The notes under the pieces were generated by a model. That model was given only the letters and a program-made list of their open reading frames with translations. It was not told where the DNA came from and did not search any database. This document shows, piece after piece, positions 1 to 5,267 of a stretch of 6,152 nucleotides of DNA; the first letter of the stretch is position 1; every line of letters starts with the position of its first letter. The position numbers and the translations under genes were made by a program. Source of the DNA: Candidatus Aquidulcis sp. (GTDB lineage: Bacteria; Chloroflexota; Anaerolineae; Anaerolineales; E44-bin32); assembly GCA_020723365.1 (NCBI GenBank), contig DYJB01000087.1, positions 1 to 6,152 of the forward strand, given 5' to 3'.

Positions 1-366
1 GTCGAAGGACAAGCAGGCCCGCACCCACGCGGAGCGTGGATCCTCGAGCGCCCGCCCTGCCAGCATCAGCGGTGCGTGTGCCACCCGGGACGAAGTGGCG
101 TACTCGGGCATCTCGGCCGGGTCTTGGCCGGATTCACTCAGACGCTGCCACAGTTCGGCCGCGCGGCTGATGGACAGCCCGGCTTGCTGCCGCGCCACCA
201 GCCATTTGAGCACCTGGATGTCGCGCTCCGAGTAGAGCCGGTGCCCGCCATCTGAGCGGTTGGGCGTGGGCAGTCCGTAGCGCCGCTCCCAGGCGCGCAG
301 AGTATCCGGCTTGAGCCCGGTCTCGAGCACCACTGCCTTGAGGTTGTAGACCGGCGTGTCATCCAT
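1..366 (-). CDS. MerR-family transcriptional regulator, N-terminal part (probable B12-binding CarH/LitR-like subgroup), partial
   Basis: A frame open over all 122 codons from ATG at 366 to the left edge; the C-terminus lies outside the window. Residues about 6-75 form a MerR winged helix-turn-helix: a YNLKAVVLETG helix, then TLRAWERRYGLPTP with the WERRYG hallmark, the wing GGHRLYSERDI, and KWLVARQQAGLSISRAAELW. This WERRYG...GGHRLYS...LSISRA pattern is typical of MerR proteins carrying C-terminal B12-binding-2 plus B12-binding domains (CarH/LitR type). The last visible residues (LAGRALEDPRSAWVRACLSFD) look like the start of the helical cap domain, but the cobalamin-binding histidine region is not visible, so light or B12 sensing is inferred. 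The start is supported by GGAG 6 nt upstream. The gene is divergent from the marR-ABC operon, with 179 nt between start codons, and has its own promoter with operator-like repeats. Other MerR effector domains remain possible. Confidence 0.9.
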   Translation of the reverse strand, partial: MDDTPVYNLKAVVLETGLKPDTLRAWERRYGLPTPNRSDGGHRLYSERDIQVLKWLVARQQAGLSISRAAELWQRLSESGQDPAEMPEYATSSRVAHAPLMLAGRALEDPRSAWVRACLSFD

Positions 367-372
367 GGGCGG

Positions 373-376
373 CTCC
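373..376 (-). promoter_or_regulatory. Ribosome binding site of the merR-like gene
   Basis: On the minus strand GGAG is followed by 6 nt and then ATG at 366. It fixes the start, and no competing upstream start codon in this frame has a comparable site. Confidence 0.6.
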
Positions 377-401
377 GGTTAAATCCGAACGGATATTGTC
401 C

Positions 402-431
402 AGTATACCATAGGTGTATAGATTTTGTCTA
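402..431 (-). promoter_or_regulatory. Probable sigma70-type promoter of the merR-like gene
   Basis: Read on the minus strand, TAGACA (431-426, 5 of 6 to TTGACA) and TATACT (407-402, 5 of 6 to TATAAT) are separated by 18 bp. Transcription would start near 395, leaving a leader of roughly 30 nt before ATG 366. The element sits in the only AT-rich stretch between the divergent genes. Confidence 0.6.
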
Positions 432-433
432 CA
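403..433. promoter_or_regulatory. Operator-like repeats over the merR promoter
   Basis: Three related heptamers read on the plus strand: GTATACC (403-409), GTGTATA (414-420) and GTCTACA (427-433). The first two are spaced 11 bp apart and the third 13 bp further on. They also form an imperfect palindrome, TGTA (415-418) against TACA (430-433). They cover the -10, spacer and -35 of the merR promoter. Short TNTACA-type repeats with about 11-bp periodicity are what I recall for CarH-type MerR operators that cover their own promoters. That makes autorepression a reasonable inference, but the repeats are short, imperfect and partly made of the promoter hexamers themselves. Confidence 0.4.
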
Positions 434-487
434 TATATCCGGCATAACCCCTATGAACGCCGGACATCGATGCCAAGTTGCCGTGCA

Positions 488-515
488 TTGACCTTTTGGT
501 TCCGTGTGTTATAGT
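488..515 (+). promoter_or_regulatory. Sigma70-type promoter of the marR-ABC operon
   Basis: TTGACC (488-493, 5 of 6) and TATAGT (510-515, 5 of 6) are separated by 16 bp. The expected start is near 522, giving a leader of about 24 nt that contains the ribosome binding site. It is the best plus-strand hexamer pair between the divergent genes and the only apparent promoter for the three-gene operon, because the later intergenic gaps are 17 and 3 nt. Confidence 0.65.
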
Positions 516-530
516 TCGATGTGTTACGAA
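515..530. promoter_or_regulatory. Candidate MarR operator over the -10/+1 region
   Basis: TTCG (515-518) and CGAA (527-530) form an inverted repeat with an 8-nt spacer, 16 bp overall. It overlaps the last base of the -10 hexamer and the expected start site. A TGTGTTA direct repeat (505-511 and 520-526) also runs through it. MarR proteins typically bind 16-20 bp palindromes at their own promoters, so position and size fit autorepression. The arms are only 4 bp, so confidence is modest. Confidence 0.35.
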
Positions 531-534
531 TAAA

Positions 535-540
535 GGGTGG
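535..540 (+). promoter_or_regulatory. Ribosome binding site deciding the marR start
   Basis: GGGTGG lies 5 nt upstream of ATG 546. A GTG at 537 is in frame and would add three residues, but this site overlaps it and no purine-rich site lies at a suitable distance before it. ATG 546 is therefore preferred. Confidence 0.5.
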
Positions 541-545
541 ACAGC

Positions 546-1097
546 ATGATTCAGTCCGGGACCGACCCGCATGAGGCCATGCTGCGGGAGGCGCTTGGCG
601 ACCTGACGTCGGGCGTCGACCTCACCGGCTTCGAGATCGTGCGCCTGCTGCGGGCCGTCGGCAATCAGGTTGCCCAGGAGGCGGCCAGCGCCCAGGCCGG
701 GCCGGGTATGTCGGGTGCGCGCTGGCACTTGCTTCTTCGGCTGTACGTCGAAGAGCAGCGGGGAAAAACCGCGGGTTTGCCGCCAGGCTACCTGAGCCGC
801 TGTCAGGATGTGACCAAGAACACCATCAGCGTGCTGCTACGCGCCCTGGAGGACCAGGGCTGGATCGAGCGCACGCTGGATCCCGACGATCGCCGGAGGT
901 TCCGCATCCGGCTGACGCCTGCCGGCCGCGAGCTGATCCGCACCACCGCCCCGTCCCGCCTGGCGCACCTCAACGCCCTGGTGGGCGAGCTGGGCGCCGA
1001 GGAGCGGACTCATCTCGTCCGGCTGCTCAAGAAACTGCACCGTTCGCTGACCGATCGGGCCGCGGCACGCGCCACGCCCGGCGTCGGGCAGCTCTAG
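546..1097 (+). CDS. MarR-family winged-helix transcriptional regulator
   Basis: A 183-residue protein from ATG 546 (186 if GTG 537 is used). The N-terminal helices (about 10-50) should contribute to the dimer interface. Residues about 56-108 hold the helix-turn-helix (RWHLLLRLY, then LSRCQDVTKNTISVLLRALEDQGWIERT), followed by the wing with the MarR hallmark DPDDRRR (112-118) and RLTPAGREL. The C-terminal helices (137-168) complete the dimer domain. The N-terminal lead before the core is somewhat longer than in minimal MarR proteins. Cys86 is the only cysteine and lies at the start of the helix-turn-helix; a redox role is possible but unsupported. As first gene of the operon, 17 nt before an ABC exporter pair, it is most simply a ligand-released repressor of the operon. 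The inducer cannot be read from the sequence. Confidence 0.93.
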   Translation: MIQSGTDPHEAMLREALGDLTSGVDLTGFEIVRLLRAVGNQVAQEAASAQAGPGMSGARWHLLLRLYVEEQRGKTAGLPPGYLSRCQDVTKNTISVLLRALEDQGWIERTLDPDDRRRFRIRLTPAGRELIRTTAPSRLAHLNALVGELGAEERTHLVRLLKKLHRSLTDRAAARATPGVGQL

Positions 1098-1103
1098 CAC
1101 GCT

Positions 1104-1109
1104 GGAGGG
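1104..1109 (+). promoter_or_regulatory. Strong ribosome binding site supporting a TTG start
   Basis: GGAGGG lies 5 nt before TTG 1115. The first in-frame ATG, at 1160, has no purine-rich sequence before it. This favours TTG initiation and a 15-residue longer N-terminus. Confidence 0.65.
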
Positions 1110-1114
1110 TTCCC

Positions 1115-3046
1115 TTGCAGGCACGATCTCGTCCCTCTTCCGCACGGCCCCGCCTGTCGATGGCCGGGCTCGGACGCGCCATCCGCTACCTGGGGCGCTA
1201 CAAGCGCGCCGCCATCCTGGCCTATGCCTCGCTGCTTGTCTCCACCGGCGCCATGCTGATGGTCCCCCAGCTGGTGCAGAACATCATCGACTCGGTGACC
1301 AACGGGTTGACCGCCGGGCGGCTCTCGCAAGTGCCGGCGGCGTTCCGTCCGCAGGCCCTGGAGCTGCTGGGATGGACGGCCGAGACCTACGGCCGCTACC
1401 AGGACGGCGCCGAAAGTGCCCTGTTGTGGGCCGGCGGGCTGATCGTGGCCTTCGCCGTCATCCGCGGCGCCTTCTCCTTCTCGCAGAACTACATGTCGGA
1501 GCTGCTCTCCCAGAGCGCGGCCTTTGACTTCCGCAACGAGCTCTATGCCCGCATCCAGCGCCTGTCTTTCAGCTACCACGACCAGACGCAAACGGGCCAG
1601 CTGATGATCCGCGCCACGGATGACGTCGAGAAAGTGCGTCTGTTCATCGGACAGGGTCTGCTCATGGCCGCTCAGGCCCTCGTGATGCTGACCGCCACGC
1701 TGATCATCCTGACGTTCACCAACCCGCGGCTGATGCTGGTCATCCTGCCCGTGCTGCCGGTGGCGCTGGTGATGTTCATGGTCTTCGGTGCCATCGCCCA
1801 GCCGCTCTTCACTCGCGTGCAGGTGAAGCTCTCGGCGCTCAATACGATCCTGCAGGAGAACCTGGCCGGCATCAAGGTCGTCAAGGCCTTCGTGCGCGAG
1901 CCGGAACAGCAGGCGCGCTTCGAGCGTTCCGCCGACGACCTGATGGGGCAGCAGATCACGGTGGCTCGCCTGTTCTCGTTCCTCTTCCCGCTCGTCTTCC
2001 TGATCGCCAACCTGGGGCAGGCGGCGGTGTACTACTTCGGCGGGCAGCAGATCATCCAGGGGACCCTGACTTTCGGCGAGTGGCAGAAGTTCAGCCTGTA
2101 CCTGGTGTACGTCTTCTTTCCGCTGGGCATGCTGGGCATGATCATCACGCAGATGTCGCAGGCGGCCGCCTCGGCGCAGCGCATCTTCGAGATCCTCGAC
2201 ACCCAGAGCGAGGTGCGCGACCGGCCGGAGGCGCGCCCGCTGGCGAAGGTTGAGGGCCGGGTGGCCTTCGAGAACGTCACCTTCCGCTACTTCGGCGGCA
2301 TCGAGCCGGTGCTGGCCGACATCGACTTCGACGTCCAGCCCGGGCAGACGGTGGCGCTGCTGGGCGCCACCGGGAGCGGCAAGAGCACGATCATCAACCT
2401 GATCCCCCGTTTCTACGACCCGAGCGCCGGACGGGTGCTGGTGGACGGGCAGGACGTGCGCCAGGTGCAGCTCGACTCACTGCGCTCGCAGATCGGGATT
2501 GTCCTGCAGGACACAACGCTCTTCAGCGGGACGATCCGCGACAACATCGCCTTCGGCCGACCGGAGGCCAGCCTGGAGGAGGTAGTCGAGGCGGCCAAGG
2601 CCGCCGCCGCCCACGACTTCATCCTCAGCTTCCCGGAAGGGTACGACACCCGCGTCGGCGAGCGCGGCACCACCGTCAGCGGCGGCCAGAAGCAACGCAT
2701 CGCCATCGCCCGCGCCCTGCTGATGGACCCGCGCATCCTGATCCTGGACGACTCCACCAGCAGCGTGGATGTGGTCACCGAGGCCGCCATCCAGAAGGCG
2801 CTGGAGCAGCTGATGAAGGGGCGGACGAGCTTCGTCATCGCCCAGCGCATCAGCACCGTGCGCACCGCCGACCTGGTGCTGGTCCTCGACCGCGGCCGGA
2901 TCGCCGCCCGCGGCACGCACGATCAGCTCATGGACGAAAGCCCGATCTACGCCGAGATCTACAGCTCGCAGCTGCTCGAGGACGCACCCGGCGAGACGTC
3001 CCCCCAGGGCGCGGTCGAGGCCGCTCCCTTCGCAGGAGTGAGGTGA
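1115..3046 (+). CDS. ABC exporter half-transporter, degenerate-site subunit of a heterodimer
   Basis: A 643-residue type IV ABC exporter half, membrane domain then nucleotide-binding domain, in the inner membrane. Probable membrane helices lie at about 32-52, 103-122, 180-200, 205-226, 285-306 and 325-347. In the ATPase domain: A-loop Tyr392, Walker A GATGSGKST (417-425, with Ala where Pro is usual), Q-loop Gln465, signature VSGGQ (521-525), Walker B ILILDD (541-546) and D-loop SSVD (549-552). Two catalytic positions deviate: Asp546 replaces the catalytic Glu, and Gln577 (FVIAQRIS) replaces the switch His. This is the pattern of the degenerate subunit of heterodimeric exporters such as TM287/288, LmrCD and BmrCD. 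Its own signature is intact, so it should complete the active site of its partner. No cysteine is present. The loop between helices 1 and 2 is long (about 50 residues). The TTG start is backed by GGAGGG 5 nt upstream. Substrate unknown; multidrug or lipid export is the usual role. Confidence 0.95.
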   Translation: MQARSRPSSARPRLSMAGLGRAIRYLGRYKRAAILAYASLLVSTGAMLMVPQLVQNIIDSVTNGLTAGRLSQVPAAFRPQALELLGWTAETYGRYQDGAESALLWAGGLIVAFAVIRGAFSFSQNYMSELLSQSAAFDFRNELYARIQRLSFSYHDQTQTGQLMIRATDDVEKVRLFIGQGLLMAAQALVMLTATLIILTFTNPRLMLVILPVLPVALVMFMVFGAIAQPLFTRVQVKLSALNTILQENLAGIKVVKAFVREPEQQARFERSADDLMGQQITVARLFSFLFPLVFLIANLGQAAVYYFGGQQIIQGTLTFGEWQKFSLYLVYVFFPLGMLGMIITQMSQAAASAQRIFEILDTQSEVRDRPEARPLAKVEGRVAFENVTFRYFGGIEPVLADIDFDVQPGQTVALLGATGSGKSTIINLIPRFYDPSAGRVLVDGQDVRQVQLDSLRSQIGIVLQDTTLFSGTIRDNIAFGRPEASLEEVVEAAKAAAAHDFILSFPEGYDTRVGERGTTVSGGQKQRIAIARALLMDPRILILDDSTSSVDVVTEAAIQKALEQLMKGRTSFVIAQRISTVRTADLVLVLDRGRIAARGTHDQLMDESPIYAEIYSSQLLEDAPGETSPQGAVEAAPFAGVR

Positions 3047-3048
3047 GG
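3034..3048 (+). promoter_or_regulatory. Ribosome binding site overlapping the upstream stop codon (translational coupling)
   Basis: AGGAG (3034-3038) and a closer GAGG (3040-3043) lie in a purine-rich run that spans the TGA stop (3044-3046) of the first ABC gene and ends just before ATG 3050. Ribosomes finishing the first subunit can restart on the second, which suits equal synthesis of two partner proteins. Confidence 0.55.
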
Positions 3049-3049
3049 T

Positions 3050-5044
3050 ATGCATGGCCCGATGGGCGGCCCGCGCCGCATGATGGAACAGGAAATCAGC
3101 AAGCCCAGGCAGACCGGCGCCACGCTGGCCAGGCTGGCGCAGTACTTCCGGCCGTACACCCTGGCCTTGATCGTGGTGGTCCTCCTGATCGTCGCCAGCA
3201 CCTGGACGCAGGTGACCGCCCCGCAGCTGATCGGCCAGTCGGTGGACTGCTACCTGATGCCGGCCGCGGCCGAGCGCCTCACCGCCGGAGCCCCGGCCAG
3301 CATGTCGTTCCTGCAAGGCGGCGGTAGCGCCGGCGCCGGCGCCAACTGCACCTACACCACGGTGGATCCGGCGGCCACGGCGGAGGAGAACATCGCCGGC
3401 CTGGGCGGCCTGATCCTGAGGGTGCTGGGCCTGTACATCGGCGGAGCCCTGGTCAGCGGGCTGATGTTCTTCATCATGACCTGGGCGGGACAGCGCGTCC
3501 TGCGCAGCCTGCGGGTGGAGGTCTTCCGCCACCTGCACCGCCTGTCGCTGGCCTACTATGCCGAGAACGAGGCTGGCAGCGTGATGAGCCGGATCACCAA
3601 CGACACCGAAACCATCGCCCAGGCGATCAGCTTCACGCTGGTCAACGTGCTCAGCGGCGCGTTGCTGCTGGTCTGGATCGTGATCAAGATGGTCCAGCTC
3701 AGCCTGCCGTATGCGCTGCTGAGCATGGTGGTCCTGCCGGCCATGCTGGTGGCGACCTTCTGGTTCTCGGCTCAGGCGCGCAAGGCCTTCCGGCAGACGC
3801 GGCTCGAGATTGGGCGCGTGAACGCCGACCTGCAGGAGAGCATCTCCGGGGTGCGCGAAGTGCAGGCCTTCGGCCGCGAGGAAGCCAACATCGAGTCGTT
3901 CCGCGAATCGAACGCCGCCAATCGCGACGCCAACATCCGCGCCGTCTCGTTCACCGCCGCCCTGGCGCCGACGCTGGAAGCGCTGGGCTACGTAGCCATC
4001 GCCATCGTCACCGCCGCCGGCGGGCTGGCCCTGCTGCGCGGCACCGACCTGTTCGGGACGGTGATGTCGCTGGGACTGATGGTGACCTTCCTGGCCTACG
4101 TCCAGCGCTTCAACCAGCCGATCCAGCAGATCTCGGTCATGTGGGCCAATATCCAGAGCGCCATCGCCGGCGCCGAGCGCATCTTCAGCCTGCTGGATAC
4201 GCAGCCGGATGTCGTCGATCGGCCGCAGGCGGCGGCGATGCCCGCCATCCAGGGACGGGTCGAGTTCGACCACGTCGGGGCCTCCTACCGGCCGGGGATC
4301 CCCGTGCTGCGGGACGTCAGCTTCGAGGTGCAGCCGGGGCAGACGACGGCCATCGTCGGCCCGACCGGCGCCGGCAAGACGACGATCATCAACCTGATCC
4401 CGCGCTTCTACGATGTGGCCGAAGGTTCCGTCCGCATCGACGGCCGGGACGTGCGGGACGTGACGCGGGCGACGCTGCGCAGGCAGATCGGTATCGTGCT
4501 GCAGGACACCTTCCTGTTCAGCGACAGCGTGATCAACAACATCCGCTTCGGGCGCCCGGAGGCCTCGGACGACGAGGTGCGCCAGGCGGCGGAACTGGCC
4601 CATGCCGACGAGTTCATCCGGCGCCTGCCGCAGGGCTACGACACCGTGCTCGGCGAACACGGGGCGGGACTGAGCCAGGGACAGCGCCAGCTGGTGGCCA
4701 TCGCCCGGGCGGCGCTGGCCAACCCGCGCATCCTGATCCTGGACGAGGCCACTTCAAGCGTCGACACGCGCACCGAGCGGCAGATCCAGAAGGCCCTCGA
4801 CCTGCTGCTCAAGGGACGTACAAGCTTCGTCATCGCCCACCGGCTGAGCACCATTCGCAACGCCGACCAGGTGCTGGTGATGCGCGACGGGCAGATCGTC
4901 GAGCGCGGCAAGCATGATGAGCTGCTGACGCGCAGGGGGGCCTACTACGAGCTGTACATGAGCCAGTTTCGGGCCGAAGACACCGCCCCGGTTGCGGGCA
5001 ACGGACACACGGCGGCCGTCGCCGCCGCGCTGGCTGCAGGCTGA
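3050..5044 (+). CDS. ABC exporter half-transporter, catalytic-site subunit of a heterodimer
   Basis: A 664-residue ABC exporter half. The N-terminal MHGPMGGPRRMM basic-glycine leader resembles that of many second subunits of this exporter group. Probable membrane helices: about 38-60, 120-144, 195-215, 220-240, 300-328 and 333-352. ATPase motifs: A-loop Tyr413, Walker A GPTGAGKTT (437-445), Gln485, signature LSQGQ (541-545), Walker B ILILDE (561-566) with catalytic Glu566, D-loop SSVD (569-572) and switch His597. Walker A, Glu and His are canonical, but the signature has Gln for the first Gly. That complements the first ABC protein: this subunit's catalytic residues pair with the partner's intact VSGGQ, while its LSQGQ faces the partner's Asp/Gln site. 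The helix 1-2 loop (about 62-118) is long, contains a Gly/Ala-rich run, and holds the only cysteines in either subunit (67 and 100). The C-terminus is Ala-rich. It starts 3 nt after the previous stop. Substrate unknown. Confidence 0.95.
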   Translation: MHGPMGGPRRMMEQEISKPRQTGATLARLAQYFRPYTLALIVVVLLIVASTWTQVTAPQLIGQSVDCYLMPAAAERLTAGAPASMSFLQGGGSAGAGANCTYTTVDPAATAEENIAGLGGLILRVLGLYIGGALVSGLMFFIMTWAGQRVLRSLRVEVFRHLHRLSLAYYAENEAGSVMSRITNDTETIAQAISFTLVNVLSGALLLVWIVIKMVQLSLPYALLSMVVLPAMLVATFWFSAQARKAFRQTRLEIGRVNADLQESISGVREVQAFGREEANIESFRESNAANRDANIRAVSFTAALAPTLEALGYVAIAIVTAAGGLALLRGTDLFGTVMSLGLMVTFLAYVQRFNQPIQQISVMWANIQSAIAGAERIFSLLDTQPDVVDRPQAAAMPAIQGRVEFDHVGASYRPGIPVLRDVSFEVQPGQTTAIVGPTGAGKTTIINLIPRFYDVAEGSVRIDGRDVRDVTRATLRRQIGIVLQDTFLFSDSVINNIRFGRPEASDDEVRQAAELAHADEFIRRLPQGYDTVLGEHGAGLSQGQRQLVAIARAALANPRILILDEATSSVDTRTERQIQKALDLLLKGRTSFVIAHRLSTIRNADQVLVMRDGQIVERGKHDELLTRRGAYYELYMSQFRAEDTAPVAGNGHTAAVAAALAAG

Positions 5045-5069
5045 GGGTCCCGCCGAAAGGCAACGACAA

Positions 5070-5099
5070 GGGCAGCGCCGACGGGCGCTGCCCCTCTTG
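5070..5099. terminator. Intrinsic terminator, possibly bidirectional, between converging units
   Basis: A perfect 10-bp stem (GGGCAGCGCC, 5070-5079, with GGCGCTGCCC, 5084-5093) closes a 4-nt loop, 25 nt after the stop of the second ABC gene. The plus-strand tail is CTCTTGG and the minus-strand tail is TTGTCGTTG, so neither has a strong T run. It lies between the plus-strand ABC operon and the minus-strand tRNA and could serve both. Confidence 0.65.
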
Positions 5100-5112
5100 G
5101 TACCGGTACAAT

Positions 5113-5188
5113 TGGTGCCCCCACGGGGATTCGAACCCCGGTTTAGGCCTTGAAAGGGCCGCGTCCTGGTCCTCTAGACGATGGGGGC
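5113..5188 (-). tRNA. tRNA-Glu (anticodon UUC), CCA encoded
   Basis: 76 nt including the encoded CCA (5115-5113). Acceptor GCCCCCA (5188-5182) pairs with TGGGGGC (5123-5117), with discriminator A. The D-arm contains the GTCTAGAGG segment typical of tRNA-Glu. The anticodon loop is CTTTCAA with TTC at 5154-5152. The T-arm CGGGG-TTCGAAT-CCCCG is perfect. The first anticodon-stem pair (27-43) appears to be a C-U mismatch; the other four pairs are G-C. It lies downstream of the ATPase gene on the same strand and converges on the ABC operon. Confidence 0.95.
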
Positions 5189-5198
5189 AACGGTCGAA

Positions 5199-5228
5199 AT
5201 TGTAACACGCGCCGCGCCGACGTGACAC
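5199..5228 (-). promoter_or_regulatory. Probable promoter of tRNA-Glu
   Basis: On the minus strand TACAAT (5204-5199, 5 of 6 to the -10 consensus) lies 10 nt before the tRNA 5' end. GTGTCA (5228-5223, 4 of 6 to the -35 consensus) is 18 bp upstream of it. The -35 lies inside one arm of the long hairpin at 5218-5258. Confidence 0.45.
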
Positions 5229-5258
5229 GGGCCCCGCTGCGGGGCACGTGTCACGTCG
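5218..5258. repeat. Long near-perfect hairpin 3' of the AAA+ ATPase gene
   Basis: A 12-bp outer stem (CGACGTGACACG, 5218-5229, with its complement 5247-5258), one G/A mismatch (5230, 5246), a 6-bp inner stem (GCCCCG, 5231-5236, with CGGGGC, 5240-5245) and a CTG loop make a 41-nt hairpin. It begins 9 nt after the stop codon of the minus-strand ATPase gene. No T run follows on either strand (the minus-strand continuation is GCGCGGCG), so it is not a textbook intrinsic terminator. It could be a U-less terminator, a 3'-end stabiliser or a dispersed REP-like palindrome. Confidence 0.75.
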
Positions 5259-5267
5259 CTTTGGGGC

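Noticed and set aside
138..362. An alternative minus-strand frame over the merR-like gene
   Set aside because: It is out of frame with the MerR helix-turn-helix coding sequence and its product is Arg/Ser/Cys-rich without motifs.
383..394. A small inverted repeat ATCCG-AA-CGGAT in the merR leader
   Set aside because: The 5-bp arms with a 2-nt spacer are too small to form a stable hairpin or be a convincing separate operator.
2386..4405. A 20-nt exact direct repeat shared by the two ABC genes (ACGATCATCAACCTGATCCC)
   Set aside because: It encodes the same conserved residues just after Walker A in both paralogues, so common ancestry and shared codon preference explain it.
2477..4660. A very long open frame on the minus strand across both ABC genes
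   Set aside because: It lies entirely antisense to two clearly conserved ABC transporter genes. Its translation is a low-complexity mix rich in His, Gln, Gly, Ala and Asp with no recognisable domain, as expected from the third-position GC bias of the real genes.
4141..4917. A plus-strand open frame overlapping the second ABC gene in another frame
   Set aside because: The translation is Arg/Gly/Ala-rich, shows no motifs, and is fully inside the conserved ATPase domain of the true gene.
5100..5109. The 10-bp perfect palindrome GTACCGGTAC
   Set aside because: It is short, has no partner elements, and lies in a spacer between the terminator and the tRNA. It could be chance.
5113..5188. tRNA gene considered as an integration (attachment) site
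   Set aside because: No integrase gene and no duplicated tRNA 3' end are visible in the window.
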